Shown here piece by piece: positions 45,525 through 58,192 of a stretch of DNA of 64,000 nt; position 1 is the first letter of the stretch; every line of letters begins with the position of its first letter. Both the position numbers and the translations under genes were made by a program. This stretch comes from Paratinospora sagittata (taxonomy: Eukaryota; Streptophyta; Magnoliopsida; Ranunculales; Menispermaceae), in contig CM069603.1 of assembly GCA_035771175.1 (NCBI GenBank), forward strand, positions 17,584,286 through 17,648,285. Direction: 5' to 3'. A model generated the notes under the pieces. The model had not been told where the DNA came from, made no database searches, and saw only the letters and a list, made by a program, of their open reading frames with translations.

Positions 45525-46185
45525 TCCTGACGCATAATATCAACTTTGTCATTTCGTTCGTTGAGGGCGCTCATTACGTATAAGCGCCCTGCTGAACAAT
45601 GAAGTTAGGGTGCTACTCAAACGTGAATGTCCTGACTTTTTTTGACACTTAAATGACTTAACCCTGAGGGCGCTATTGCACAGTTATCGTCTTGCGATGT
45701 TTTAAAACAATTAGGTGCATGAGGGCGCTACTTTCCGAGTAAGCATCCTACAAGTTAAAACATAAGACATAACAAGAGCGCGGTACAACTATGTAAGCGT
45801 CCTACGACATATTTAAAACATTTGAAACCATAAACAAGTACGCTAAAGGACAATTACCGTCCTGAAAGCCATTAAGTTGATTCCCAAAGAAGGGGGCGCT
45901 CCAATCTAGGTAGTGTCCTGATAGTTTTTTCAACTTATAACTATCAGCGTCCTCAAAAATAAATTCTTTGAAGAACTTTAGAAATCTTTCAGTTAGCTGA
46001 TGCTGAGCTAGCGTCTTCACAACTTCAGAGGTTGACTAAAGGGAGGCCGCTACTATACAAGTAAGCGCCCTTATGAATCAATTCAATTCAACCTTAAATG
46101 TTATCAGCGTCCTAATGAACTATTAGCATCCTGACTTGCCAAGTTCAAGAGAGCGCTGCTAACTCATTAGCGTCCTGAAAGACTC
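45525..46185 (-). repeat. Series of short stem-loops in the SIRE-like LTR
   Basis: About ten pairs of the type AGGGCGCT, 11-15 bp loop, AGCGYCCT recur roughly every 55 bp. The clearest has AGGGCGCT at 45564-45571 and AGCGCCCT at 45583-45590. Others begin near 45607, 45665, 45722, 45776, 45891, 46045 and 46152. Stems are often imperfect by one base. The same series is in the partner LTR (61415-62075) and, inverted, in the copia LTR at 37600-38160. Confidence 0.75.
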
Positions 46186-46769
46186 TTGAAAAACAGTTTT
46201 GACTCGCGATTAAATATATGATAAATGTGAATAAAAACTCGGTAAATTTTAAATTAAATATAAAAAATTAGATCATTTGAAATACCATAAAATGTAAGAC
46301 CAAAACATGCAGATATGTAAGTGGTTTGTGCATGGTTTTCGAAAACGTTTGAGCAATGTCGATTAGAGATAGATATACCTTAAATACTATGTATATTCTA
46401 TTTTCTCATAATCTTTAAATCCAAGTTTTTATTATGAGATCTTCAATGCGGTCTTCATGCTTGAGTTGAAGATCTTGAACGTTGATCGAAAGATGTAGAC
46501 TTGAAGCTTGATAAAATCATTCGTGTAGTAATCTTGAAATCATGATATGATCGTTGAGGTCCTTTTGATTGAAACGATCTTGAACGAATGATATGACTTT
46601 GAGTTCCTTGATCGAATCGTTCCTTGGCTTTTTGCTTTTCTTGAGGTGCTGGGATGAGATCTTGATTAAGGCTCGTTAGCACCAAAAGTACTTTGTTTGT
46701 GACCATCAAAATATACTTCGTCACAGTATATTTAGGGACGTGCTAAGTGATGAACCACTTAGATTAACA

Positions 46770-46783
46770 ATCTCCCCCTTTTT
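46770..46783 (-). other. Polypurine tract of the SIRE-like element
   Basis: The + strand ATCTCCCCCTTTTT reads on the - strand as AAAAAGGGGGAGAT immediately before the LTR start TGTTAATC, matching the tract of the + strand copia element at 10664-10676. Confidence 0.8.
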
Positions 46784-48795
46784 TATGATGACAAACAAAT
46801 CAAAAAATTAAGCAATCTAAGCAAAAAAGTCAATGTTAATTTCTTTTCCCATCTATTTCTCTTATTTTTCTTCTCCCCCTTTGATATCATCAAAAAGGTT
46901 AAGAAAAGAGACTAAGATCTCCCTTTGTGACGTAGAGTAGCAAAGCTCCCCCTTACATGGAGACTCCCCCTTACTTTGTGCATTCATCCTCAAGATGATT
47001 TATGACAACGTATCATAGTTAGGTACGTGAGAATGCGTAAGGTCTATTATACTATCAGTCACCTGAGAAACAGATTTTATCTTTAAGCACAGTGAGAAAC
47101 AGTGACAAAAACGTAGCCGAGATTCGTAGTCATAGGGAATGAGAAAGAATTGCCGAAAGATGAATTCATAGAGAATTTTTAATCGTGGGCAATTATTCTT
47201 CTGGTGCTTGACATAAATATAAAGTTGATAATTAATCCAAACCAAACACATTGTATGCTTTAAAAGTTGTAAATAATCAAGCATAAGCATACACATAGCA
47301 TAGGTAAAAAGATTTATGATTTAAGCAAGGCCTAGCTATTATGGTTCTAATGAGATGCAAAGTATATAGTTTGAAGTACATGACATCTATTAGATATCAA
47401 GAATCACAGACAATTGATGCATACAAAATTTATGATATAAGAGCAACATCAATGGCATGTGAAATGGAAAATTATAAATTTTCCATAGTTTTGACATGTG
47501 AAGATATATATGATGAATATCAGAGTCTAAACATGTTGAATATATGCTAAGTTTCATAGATATCATTTAAGCAACAACATACATTCATTTTCATATACTA
47601 GGCAAATATTTTCAATTGAAGCAGGGCCTAAAATGTTTAATTCAATTATTCTAATGAGAAAGCATTTGGAAGGGCATGAACTCATTAGAAATCAAATATC
47701 CATGAGTTTGATGCTATCATGATATGGTATGAAGTAGATGCATCAAAGTCTGGAAATCATTGAAAATATAATGTCAGAAGATAATAATCATTAGTATAGG
47801 TAGTATTCGCTTCAAGATATATAGGCGAAAGATATAATGGTGTGTACATGGACTATAATCATTTGCATATTCATGAGTCATGCATAGATATGATTTTCTG
47901 AGTTCAAGCAAACATGATCATGATATGAACTAGCATTGCCAGAAATAAATAGTTAGAGCATAGTCTAGCTATTGAGGATGCCAAAACATCAAATACCACA
48001 TGGAGTTCAATATATTCAAATATTCAGATATATAACAAGATACTCACAAATAGATGATGCAAATTATGAATAGATATCAATGAAAGATGTGAGTAATCTT
48101 TAGAAAGATGCCACAAACTAATAATTGCATTAGTCATAGTAAGATTTCATCATACTGCAGTTTATCAGGAAATATCAGCAATGAGCAAGACAACATTAGT
48201 ATGATGACAAATAAGCATGTTCATGAAAGCAAGAGTTATGCATTAGAGATAGACAAAAATGATTTTGCAATCACATGCTCAGGCAGAATATCATAGCATA
48301 AATCAACAGATTGTAGATGGTGACTAGTGTGCGCAGTGTGTGCAACATATGAAGATGACATAGAATAGTCACACAAATTCAAGCAGATCAGTCATTCGAA
48401 CAGACATTTAAACATTCCAAAAATTCAATAATCAATCATAATGTTAAGGCAAAATCAATCAAGATGAAGAGCAATAGCCGAGATGTGAAGTGAGCAAAGC
48501 TAAGTGTATTAGGAGGCTAAGTAGAATAAGCACACACACACACAACTAATTAAGAGAGATTTAGCTTAAACATTAAGAAGGAGTATTATACAAGAGTTTT
48601 AACCAAAATTACAAAAAAAAGGTTAACAGAGATTCGGTTTGAATTGATGAAACTTGCATAGAGGATATTCTAATTGTTCTTCGAAGAGTCCGGAGCAGAG
48701 TCATTGAAGCGAGGACGAGAACATCTATGAAGGCTATTTGTCCTGCGAGCCATGAGAGTGGCGGTGCTTACACGAACAACCGTTGCTATCAAAGC
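46784..48795 (-). other. Non-coding internal region of the SIRE-like element
   Basis: AT-rich, with no reading frame that resembles gag, pol or a host protein on either strand. Near the polypurine tract it has several CTCCCCCTT patches (46874, 46948, 46968), decoys of that tract. Loosely similar phrases (GCCTAGCTATT near 47328, GTCTAGCTATT near 47965) hint at old internal repeats. A short CA run lies near 48532-48543. Confidence 0.5.
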
Positions 48796-49155
48796 TCAGG
48801 ATTCCTCATTTTGCTCAAATGGTGCCATCATCAGATCTCTCAGACGTTTTGCTTTAGCGTCAAGCTCTTTCAGCCGGTTCTCATGCTCATTTAGCATATC
48901 CAGAACAACCTGAACGCTGGAGGATAAAGAATCACTAAGTTTGGCAAATTGTTCCTCAATAAAAGGTGCAGCAGGATGTGGTGGCAGAGGTTCTTCAAAA
49001 GAAAGTGGAGACGCGAGGTTTTCCTTGGTAGAAATTTCAATAGAGAGTTCTTTGTCGGATCCATCTGATGAAGGAAACGATAGAGAAAAATCACATGAAG
49101 AGGAAGATGGCTCTTCTCTTGCTCTTTTCTTGGGAACAATGTTTTTGGATGCCAT
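48796..49155 (-). CDS. 119-aa uncharacterised protein of the SIRE-like element
   Basis: ATG at 49153-49155, stop at 48796-48798. An upstream in-frame ATG at 49323 is not credible, since it lies inside the inserted gypsy LTR. Residues 8-13 (ProLysLysArgAlaArg) look like a nuclear localisation signal. Residues 16-60 are Ser-rich and acidic, 56-64 are Pro-rich, and 66-108 have regularly spaced Leu, Val and Met with Glu and Lys, consistent with an amphipathic helix or coiled coil. I do not recognise the family; it is not gag, protease, RT or integrase. It is the only ORF of the internal region and would start about 400 bp after the PBS without the gypsy insertion. A role in the element's cycle is possible but unproven. 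Confidence 0.5.
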   Translation of the reverse strand: MASKNIVPKKRAREEPSSSSCDFSLSFPSSDGSDKELSIEISTKENLASPLSFEEPLPPHPAAPFIEEQFAKLSDSLSSSVQVVLDMLNEHENRLKELDAKAKRLRDLMMAPFEQNEES

Positions 49156-49281
49156 TTGAGTTTCAAAGTGGGAGATGAAACAAAGGAGATGGATACGGAA
49201 TGATTTCGCGCACAAAATAAAAGTGAAGTGAGACGGAAACGTATGGGGCAAGCTAATGGACATCGAAAACAAAATTTGCAT

Positions 49282-51758
49282 TGTCACGACGCTCTTGACA
49301 TAGTCTGACGCCATGACCGGCACAGTATACTATACACTGTACATACCCGTATATAGTAGATAGTATAGTGTCAGCCTTCACATAGTCTCATAATCCTTCC
49401 CAAAATATTTAGAAATTTCCGCAGCATTTCCCCATAAAATGGACATTTCACAAAACCTGATATACAACAAATCAAATCATCTATATATATACTCATTCCA
49501 TCCATGTATACCATAATCCAAAATACCATCATTGTCATTCGTTAATCAAACATTCCATTGTCCAAGCATATATATATATATATATATATCATCGCCAAAT
49601 ATCTTAACAATCCGAAATAACTATTGATATCTTATTCTCCCAAAATAACCCCTCTAGATAGTAATACACATATAGTATGTGTGATAATTATATATATATA
49701 TATATCAAAATATATAAAACATGTAACCACTTCTTCTAAAACATACGTACATCAGCAATGCTATGTCTTACTCACGTGCTGATCACTCTCAAATTTTTCC
49801 TTTTCCTTTTGCTTTTGTACCTGAAATAGTGAGGGAAATGGGGTGAGCAAACAACAGCTCAGTGAATATAGTTCTTGACATGACAATTGCATGCATTTTA
49901 GGAAACATGGCATATCAAATCATTTAAATTAAAATATTTCAAAAGCACATATGCAACATTCATCAAAATAATATACATGCACACAATATATAGTTTATGC
50001 TCATTCATAAAAATTTTACCATCTCCCTCCTTCAAGGCAAGAGAGTGGGTCTAACCCTTGTATGGCCGTTACAAGGTAGCCACAGCCTCTCATTACCCAA
50101 TTCACAGTCATTTCAAGGATCGCAACCCTTGTTAGGACAGGCCTACTAACAATGAGATTTCGCAAAACCTCATCCGGGTCTAATTCCTAACGAAATGACA
50201 TTATTATAAGCTCTAATTGCTAAAATCAGTTTGCATGATCACTAAAAACTCAATGCATTACATATAAATATAACATGCATACAATCAAACATTTTATATG
50301 TATACAATGTCAAACAAGAACCATATCATGAAAACTATACTCACAGTGGTTACAGGAGGTTTCTAAGCTAATATACCCTCTAAAATCCAGCAACAATAAA
50401 TGTTCATCCTAATTGCTTCCTCAAGAGCATTTATCCATGCACTTAATCTCTCAATTCAAACACTGCAATTATGTAATTCAAACCATAGATCGTCATGAGA
50501 ATCACCATTTAAAGTCACCAAAGCACCATTACTAACACTCAAATTTCCTAGCTGGTTCAGCCGCTAAGATGGGGTTATTTTACCATGAAAATGCCACATT
50601 TAAACTAGATTTCAACACCAAGGTACTCACTTAAGCATATGAAAACATATGTCGATTTTATTAAAAATCTAGAACATTCCTAAAATTATTCTGTTCACAT
50701 CGACATGTGTCAAATCAATCATTCTATCATTCTACTACCTTCAACACGTATTTTATTGAGGTTTTACTTGTTCGCGGAGGCATCCAAAGTCAATTTTACT
50801 CACAAAAATCATATTTGTAGCTACTAAAAATATCAAAGCATATCCAAAAATCATGCTCTTAACATCGAAACGTCTGGAATTCAGTTCTCTACGATTCTAT
50901 GATCTCAAACCGGAGTTTCACTAGAGTCCAATTCCATTTTATTCACTAGATATATTATGGTACTGTTCACATCACTATTCACTATTCATTAGAAACATGT
51001 GAATTTTTACTAAAATTGTCAAACAGTCTCCAAAAATTATGAAATTAGCATCGATGGACTCACAACAGTTCATTCTACCATTCTATAGCCTTAAACTGGA
51101 GTTTCATCGGGTTTTAATATGATTCGAAAGGTTTCCAATATAAACTCTAACTTCCAATAAACTTCTAACAACCATAAAAATTCCAAATGAACAAATAAAT
51201 GAAATCTAACTACATATTCGGGGCTCCTACAGTCTAGTGAGTGTTTTTCGACTTTTCGAACAAATTTTCATTCAAGTTGGGTCAAAACCCCAATTTTGAA
51301 AACGCCGTAAAACGGCTCCCACAGCGAAAATTACTATGAAAGAAAGGCTACATCTAGCTTTGATATCAATTTCACGAAGAAATAGAGTGAAAAATAGTTA
51401 CTGTGGGTCCCAATTCAACGAAAATCCTGCGTTCACCCTTTTTCTTCTTCCCCTTTTTCGTTCTTCCCTTTCTCTGTTTCTTCTTCTCTTTTTTTTTCTT
51501 TTTTTCACGGTTGAGAGAGAGAGATGAGATAATAAGATGAGTGAGAGAATGATCTAATGATATCATCTCATACTAATATCAATTTCAAGGTCATTTATTC
51601 ATCTTATACTAATATCATCTTATAATCTAAGGATAAGATGGTATTTAAGAATACAATCTACTTAATTTATGTATGTTTATACCCATATACGTTTAACTCC
51701 TACGTTCGTATACGTATCCCTCAACGTAGGTATATAATTAAAATTACGGGGTGTTACA
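49282..51758 (-). repeat. 3' LTR of the 9.7 kb gypsy element (2477 bp)
   Basis: From TGTCACGACGCTC to CGGGGTGTTACA in + orientation, directly followed by the polypurine tract. It contains a (TA)n run at about 49568-49589 and a pyrimidine-rich block near 51430-51510. The small ORF in the latter is low complexity and not a gene. Confidence 0.85.
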
Positions 51759-51771
51759 ATCTCCCCAACTT
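51759..51771 (-). other. Polypurine tract of the 9.7 kb gypsy element
   Basis: ATCTCCCCAACTT on the + strand is AAGTTGGGGAGAT on the - strand, identical to the tract at 2108-2120. Confidence 0.8.
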
Positions 51772-51824
51772 AAAGAATTTCTTCCTCGAAATTTAACAGA
51801 TAAGGAGAAATGTACCTCACGTGG

Positions 51825-53300
51825 TAAAGAGATCAGGAAATATCTCCCTCATCCGGTCCTCACGTTCCCAAGTCTGCTCGTCATTACCATGAAACTGCCA
51901 TTTGACTCTGACCAAAAGAATTTCTTTATTTCTCAATTACTGAACCTTCTTATCAAGAATCTGAATGGGCTTTTCTTCATATCTAGCATCCTCCCCAACT
52001 TGTAACTGTGTTACATCTAAAAGATGTGTCGAGGGTGGATATTTCGTCGGGTCTGTATGATACTTTCTCAACATAGAAATATGAAACACATCATGAACAT
52101 CGACTAACTGAGGAGGCAAAGCAATCTGGTATGCTAACGGACCAATCCTCTCTGTGATTTTAAACTGTCCAATAGAGCGAGGACACAATTTTCCTTTCAC
52201 CCCAAACCACATCTGACCTTTCCGTGGCGAGACTTTAAGCAGCACGAGGTCATCTACTGCAAACTCTAGAGGTCTGTGGCAGTTATCAAAATAATTCTTC
52301 TGTCGGTCTTGGGCAGCTTTCAGTCTCTGTCTGATCTGTTTAACGTGCTCAGTGTGATCAATAACAACTTTCGGTCCCAACAACTGTGATTTTCCAACCT
52401 CATACCAGCAAGTCGGAGATCTGCACGACCTACCATACAAAGCTTCATAAGGTGCCATGCCAATACTGGCCTGATAGTTCTTGTTATAAGCAAACTCACA
52501 CAATGGTAAACTTTCACTCCAAGTCCCACCAAAGTCTAAAATACACGATCTAAGCATGTATTTCAGCATCTGAATCACTCTCTCAGTCTGGCAATCAGTC
52601 TGAGGATGAAACGCTGTACTAAAGCGGAGATGAGTACCAAACCGGGTCTGCATGGCCTGCCAAAACCTCGATGTGAACCGCGAATCTCTATCCGACATAA
52701 TAGAAACAGGTATACCATACAACCTGACAATCTCCCGCGCGTACACTCTGCTCAGTCTATCAATCTAGTCTCTGGTGTTCATTGGAAGAAAGTGTGCAGA
52801 TTTAATCAATCTGTCAACTATTATCTAAATGGTGTCAAATCTGCCCTGAGATCTGGGCAGTCCTGTGATAAAGTCCATCGTGATAAGCTCCCATTTCCAC
52901 TCTAGAATAGATAATGGTTGCATCTAACCTCCTGGTCTCTGATGTTTAGCTTTCACTTGCTGACACACCTCACAATTCTGCACATACTCAGCTATATCTT
53001 TCTTCATTCCATGCCACCATACTGCTCTCTTCATATCATGATACATTTTTGTAGACCCTGGGTGAATAGTATACTGAGATCTGCATGCTTTCTCTAATAA
53101 CTCAGCCCTCAATGCCCTATCCACGGGTATCCATAATCTCCCCTGATAACGCAGGACACCATCTGGACTTCTCTGCCAATCTGCCCTGTCTGCACTATCT
53201 GCCCAAGACTCATACATACCAAGATCAGGATCATGCTGCTGCATATCCTTAATCTTTTGAATATAAGAATCTGTCGACTATATATGCATCTGAGCACAAA
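51825..53300 (-). pseudogene. Integrase of the 9.7 kb gypsy element
   Basis: The His-His-Cys-Cys zinc region lies at about 53090-52940 (TyrThrIleHisProGlySerThrLys ... AsnCysGluValCysGln), with a stop at 52924-52926. Another stop lies between it and the core. The core keeps MetSerAspArgAspSerArgPhe (near 52690) and CysGlnThrGluArgVal (near 52585). The first catalytic Asp region lies just upstream of 52746 in a broken stretch. A stop at 51937-51939 ends the long frame before the chromodomain-like tail, pieces of which (ThrTrpGluArgGlu-like) remain down to about 51830. Confidence 0.85.
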
Positions 53301-53399
53301 TGTCAACATGTGGAGCCATGGAGAGAACACTCATCCTAGTCGCTCTCTCTAAAAGTCGCCACTCCTGAGCCATCTGACAAGCTACCACCTGGGTCTCAA

Positions 53400-53834
53400 C
53401 CCGTTTTTGGCTCAATGCATCCAGGATGATATTATAATGTGAAGTCATAATCTTTTAGGAATTCCAACCATCTACGTTGTCTCATATTCAACTCTTTCTG
53501 GTCAAACAAATATTTCACTCTTATGGTCTGAGTACAGTGTGAACTTTTCCCCATAGAGGTAATGTCTCCACAATTTCAACGCAAATACAACAGCTGCTAG
53601 TTCCAAATCATACACAGGGTAGTTCTTCTCATGTATCTTCAGCTGTCTGGATGCATACGCAATCACTCTACCCTCTTGCATCAATACACATCCCAAACCT
53701 AAATGTGATGCATCTTTGTAAATCACCAACTCCTTTCCAGGTTCTGGGAGTACTAAAACTGGAGTAGCAGTTAGTTTCTTCTTCAACTCAGTGAAAGCAT
53801 CCTCACATGCAGAAGTCCACACAAAATGGCACAT
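53400..53834 (-). pseudogene. RNase H of the 9.7 kb gypsy element
   Basis: Tyr-Lys-AspAlaSer (first acidic residue), AspLeuGluLeuAlaAlaVal and SerAspHisLysSer are visible. The frame differs from the RT before it and the integrase after it, so there is a frameshift near 53815-53834 and another near 53505, where the reading runs into a stop after AspHisLysSer. The two shifts compensate, leaving integrase in the original frame. Confidence 0.85.
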
Positions 53835-54987
53835 TTTTCTGAGTCAGCCTTGTGAGTGGGGAAGCCAATCGAGAAAAGCCTTCCATAAATCTTCGGTAAT
53901 AACCAGTGAGACCCAGAAAACTACGGATCTCAGTCACTGTGGTTGGTCTTGGCCAATTTATGATTGCCTCAACCTTAGCAGAATCAACAGAAATACCTTC
54001 TGCACTAACCACATGACCTAGAAATATCACCTCATGTATCCAAAACTCGCATTTACTGAATTTAGCATACAACCGATGCTCTCTAAGTGTCTGCAAAGTG
54101 ATGCGGAGGTGCGGCTCATGATCCTCCTGAGTCTTGGAATAAATGAGTATATCATCAATAAACACAATAATGAACTGATCCATATATAGTCTGAATACCC
54201 TTTGCATCAAATCCATAAACATGGCTGGGGCATTGGTCAGTCCAAAGGGCATAACAAGAAACTTATAGTGACCAAACCGTGTTCTAAACGCAGTCTTTGG
54301 TACATCCTCTTCCCGTATTCTTAGCTAATGGTATCCAGATCTTAAATCAATCTTAGAAAAAAATTTAGCACCATTAAACTGATCGAATAAATCATCGATA
54401 TGGGGTAAAGGATACTTATTTTTCACTGTCACCCTGTTCAGCTGTCTATAATCGATGCATAACCTCCAGCTGCCATCCTTCTTCTTCACAAACAGTACAG
54501 GTGCACCCCAGGGTGACATACTCAGGGTAATAAACCCTTTTGCCATCAACTCCTTTAATTGCACCTTGTGTTCCTGTAACTTCTTTGGCGCCATTCGATA
54601 GGGTGGAATTGAAAGAAGCTTTGTGTTAGGCATCAGTTCAATAATAAAATCAATTTCCCGTACTGGTGGTAATCCTGGTAAATCATCTGGAAAAACATCT
54701 GGGTACTCACATACTTCAGGAATTTCTGATATTTGAACGCCTAAATCCTTTTTATTTACTGGCTTTATACTAGCCAACATCCCTATCTCTTCATTAGTGG
54801 CCATCCTACCTCGAGTAGGACGGTTTGAAGACGTCTTACCACTATAAACAAATGCGGGTTGTCCCGGTATGTGAAAGACTACTTTCTTACCAAAGCAGTC
54901 CACATGGGCATGATAGGCAGCCAACCAATCCATACCCAGTATAACATCAAATTCCAGGAATTCTAAAACCCTATGATTAACAATCAT
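53803..54987 (-). pseudogene. Reverse transcriptase of the 9.7 kb gypsy element
   Basis: Linker LeuGlyMetAspTrpLeu near 54935, then [14 protein letters not shown] (near 54450), LysIleAspLeuArgSerGlyTyrHis and a stop at 54325-54327. After the stop it continues with MetProPheGlyLeuThrAsn and the intact polymerase box PheIleAspAsp near 54160, then the connection region PheLeuGlyHisValVal and GlyTyrTyrArgArgPhe. The catalytic Asp residues are kept, so one stop is the main lesion in RT itself. Confidence 0.88.
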
Positions 54988-54999
54988 TTCATGATCCGC

Positions 55000-55370
55000 T
55001 TATTTCACCACACAATTTTCACACAACATATTCTGGTAGATTCGGTCTCCTGCTGCAGTACTCAGAACCGATGGTGTACTAATCCTAACAGGAGTTAAAT
55101 GCAACCTATCTACCATATGGCCAGCAATAAATGACAAGGTGGATCCAGCATCGATTAACACATACATTATAGTGTCGCAAATGGAAATCATACCTTCCAC
55201 CAAGTTCTCGTTCGCCTCTGGATCTGGCTCTGTAACAGCCCTGGCTTGCTCTCTAACAGGCGTGGGAACAGTAACAATAGCAAATGGATTTGTTGGAGTC
55301 CGTGGAGCTGGCTGAAATGGACACTGGTACGCTTTATGTCCCCTGTTCCCACATCGAAAACATGTGATAG
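55000..55370 (-). pseudogene. Zinc knuckle and protease of the 9.7 kb gypsy element
   Basis: A Cys-Cys-His-Cys knuckle lies at 55321-55362 (CysPheArgCysGlyAsn...GlyHis...Cys). The protease at 55203-55000 shows ValLeuIleAspAlaGlySerThrLeuSerPhe, the Asp-Ala-Gly active site also seen in the array. A stop at 55000-55002 separates it from the RT linker, only a few codons from the next open frame. Confidence 0.8.
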
Positions 55371-56457
55371 GAGGGCGAGGTGTAGATGAAGCTATCTACG
55401 ACTCAGTGCCTGGCATAGGAAGCCAACCACTCAGGCTACCTGCTCCCTTATGCGGCCACGGTGCCCTAACAGACGATCCCTGTGTCGGTGGCCTAGTAGC
55501 AGACTGTGATCCTCTGCCTGTTGGTGGTGGTATCGCTGCTGCTGGAGGAGTAACTGGAATCTTCGTAGTAGTAGGTATCTCAGCTATCTTTGCTTTTTTC
55601 TGTTCACCCCACCATTTTCTGCCCCATCTCTGCTTTCTCTTACCCTGATAGGGTACCTGCTGTTCTATAACTGCCTGTGCTGGGGGCGTTGCCCGTGCTG
55701 GCCTATCTGTCATCTCAACTGTCTCATAATCCAGTGCCTGTCGCACTGCCTGATCATAGGTCTAAACACCAGCAAGAGCCAAACCCTTATTGATCGGGTC
55801 ATTAAATCCTTCCCTGAGCCTCTGCATTCACATCAAATCTGTCTGAACCATCTCAGGGGCAAACAAGGCTAGCCTATTGAACTCATGTTCATATTCTCTC
55901 ACAGACATGTTCCCTTGCTTCAATTCTATAAATTGCTTATGCCTCTTATCAACCTCAGACGGGGGATAGTAAGTCTTGTAGAATACTTCTTTAAACTTAT
56001 CCCAGGTATCTATGGGTCCCTAAGCTCGGCCTATTGTCTGCCACCATTTCTCAACCTTACTCGAAAATTTAAATCGAGCAAGTCTAATCTTGTCCCTATC
56101 CAGTGCATGAATGTCCTCAAATATAGCTTCTATTCGCAGAAGCCAATCCTCAGCAACCTCTAACTCTAGACTGCCATCAAATATAGGCGGTTCACGTATC
56201 TTAAATGCTTTCATCACGTCTTCGTATCTGCGAGTCTCATCTACATCATCATGAGTCTCTACTGTCTCCTGCACTGGCATAGGTCGCTCTGCAGACACAC
56301 CCGCACTACTGGCACGAACCTCGGGTACCACAGGTGCTGTAGGCCCCTGTAAACTATCCTGAAGACGTGTCATCATACGCATCATCTCTGCATTTTGTCT
56401 CTGCTGAGCTGCAACCATTTCTTCCAGTTTCTTTAACCTTTCTTCTAGTGGGTCCAT
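55371..56457 (-). pseudogene. Gag of the 9.7 kb gypsy element
   Basis: Best start is ATG 56455-56457 (MetAspProLeuGluGluArg), which gives the usual N-terminal coiled-coil-like segment (residues about 3-35). The start 12 codons upstream is less likely. The capsid region begins with a ProIlePheAspGlySer block and AlaGluAspTrpLeu. A stop at 56020-56022 cuts it, and gag sequence with further stops continues to about 55750. A 116-codon open stretch (55746-55396) carries the basic, Pro-rich gag C-terminus up to the zinc knuckle. Confidence 0.8.
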
Positions 56458-56534
56458 GATTGCCAGATGCTTCCCTTTCAATCTGTCATTCACAGAGATA
56501 GAGGAGCATATAAGTCAGACAATCCGATTAATTC

Positions 56535-58160
56535 TATATATTGTACATACCCGTATAAAGTAGATAGTATACTGTCAGCCTTCACATAGTCTCATAATCC
56601 ATCCCAAATTTTTTAGAAATTTCGGCAGCATTTCCCCATAAAATGGACATTTCACAAAACCTGATATACCACAAATCAAATCATCAATATATATATATAT
56701 TCATTCCATCCATGTATACCATAATCCATAATACCATCATTGTCATTCGTTAATCAAACATTCCATTGTCCAAGTTATATATATATATATCAGCGCCAAA
56801 TATCTTAACAATCCAAAATAACTATTGATATCTTATTCTCCCAAAATAACCCCTTTAGATAGTAATACATATATAGTATGTGTGATAATTATATATATAT
56901 CAAAATATATAAAACATGTAACCACTTCTTCTAAAACATACGTACATCAGCAATGCTATGTCCTACTCACGTGCTGATCACTCTCAAATTTTTCCTTTTC
57001 CTTTTGCTTCTGTACCTGAAATAGTGAGGGAAATGGGGTGAGCAAACACTAGCTCAGTGAATATAGTTTTTGACATGACAATTGCATGCATTTTAGGAAA
57101 CATGGCATATCAAATCGTTTAAATTAAAATATTTCAAAAGCACATATGCAACATTCATCAAAATAATATACATGCACACAATATATAGTTTATGCTCATT
57201 CATAAAAATTTTACCATCTCTCTCCTTCAAGGCAAGAGAGAGGGTCTAACCCTTGTATGGCCGTTACAAGGTAGCCACAACCTCCCATTACCCAATTTAC
57301 AGTCATTTCAAGCATCGCAACCCTTGTTAGGACAGACCTACTGACAATGAGATTTCGCAAAATCTCATCCGGGTCTAATTCCTAACGAAATCACATTATT
57401 ATAAGCTCCAATTGCTAAAATCAGTTTGCATGATCACTAAAAACTCAATGCATTACATATAAATATAACATGCATAAAATCAAACATTTTATATGTATAT
57501 AATGTCATACAAGAACCATATCAAGAAAACTATACTCACAGTGGTTACACGAGGTTTCTAAGCCAATATACCCTAAAAAATCTAGCAATAATAATTGTCC
57601 ATCATAATTGCTTCCTCAAGAGCATTTATCCATGCACTTAATCTCTCAATTCAAACACTGCAATTACGTAATTCAAACCATAGATCATCATGAGAATCAC
57701 CATTTAAACTCACCAAAACACCATTACTAACACTCAAATTTCCTAGCTGGTTCAGCAGCTAAGATGGGGTTATTTTAGCATGAAAATGCCACATTTAAAC
57801 TAGATTTCAACACCAAGGTACTCACATAAGCATATGAAAACATATGTCGATTTTATTAAAAATCTAGAACATTCCTAAAATTATTCTGTTCACATTGACC
57901 TGTGTCAAATCAATCATTCTATCATTCAACTACCTTCAACAGGTATTTTATTGAGGTTTTACATGTTCGCGGAGGCATCGAAAGTCAACTTTACTCACAA
58001 AAATCATATATGTAGCTACTAAAAATATCAAAGCATATCCAAAAATCATGTTCTTAACATCGAAACGTCTCGAATTCAGTTCTCTACGATTCTATGATCT
58101 CAAACCGGAGTTTCACTGGAGTCCAATTCCATTTTATTCATTGGATATATTATGGTACTG

Positions 58161-58192
<32 letters not shown>

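Larger units (their letters stand above)
41753..46769 (-). repeat. 3' LTR of the SIRE-like element (split by a solo LTR)
   Basis: In + orientation it runs from TGTTGGTCCACCCAGG to AGATTAACA, interrupted by the solo LTR at 42632-45206. Compared with its partner at 59251-62661 it lacks the foldback and about 340 bp (the partner's 60834-61174; junction near 45285). The flanks of that gap share TACA, so a deletion between short repeats is likely. Confidence 0.8.

Noticed and set aside
49156..49323. N-terminal extension of the 119-aa ORF to 175 aa
   Set aside because: The extension runs into the inserted gypsy LTR at 49282, so it is a chance fusion.
51336..51566. ORFs rich in Leu/Phe/Ser and Lys/Glu on both strands
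   Set aside because: They come from a pyrimidine-rich low-complexity tract in the gypsy LTR.
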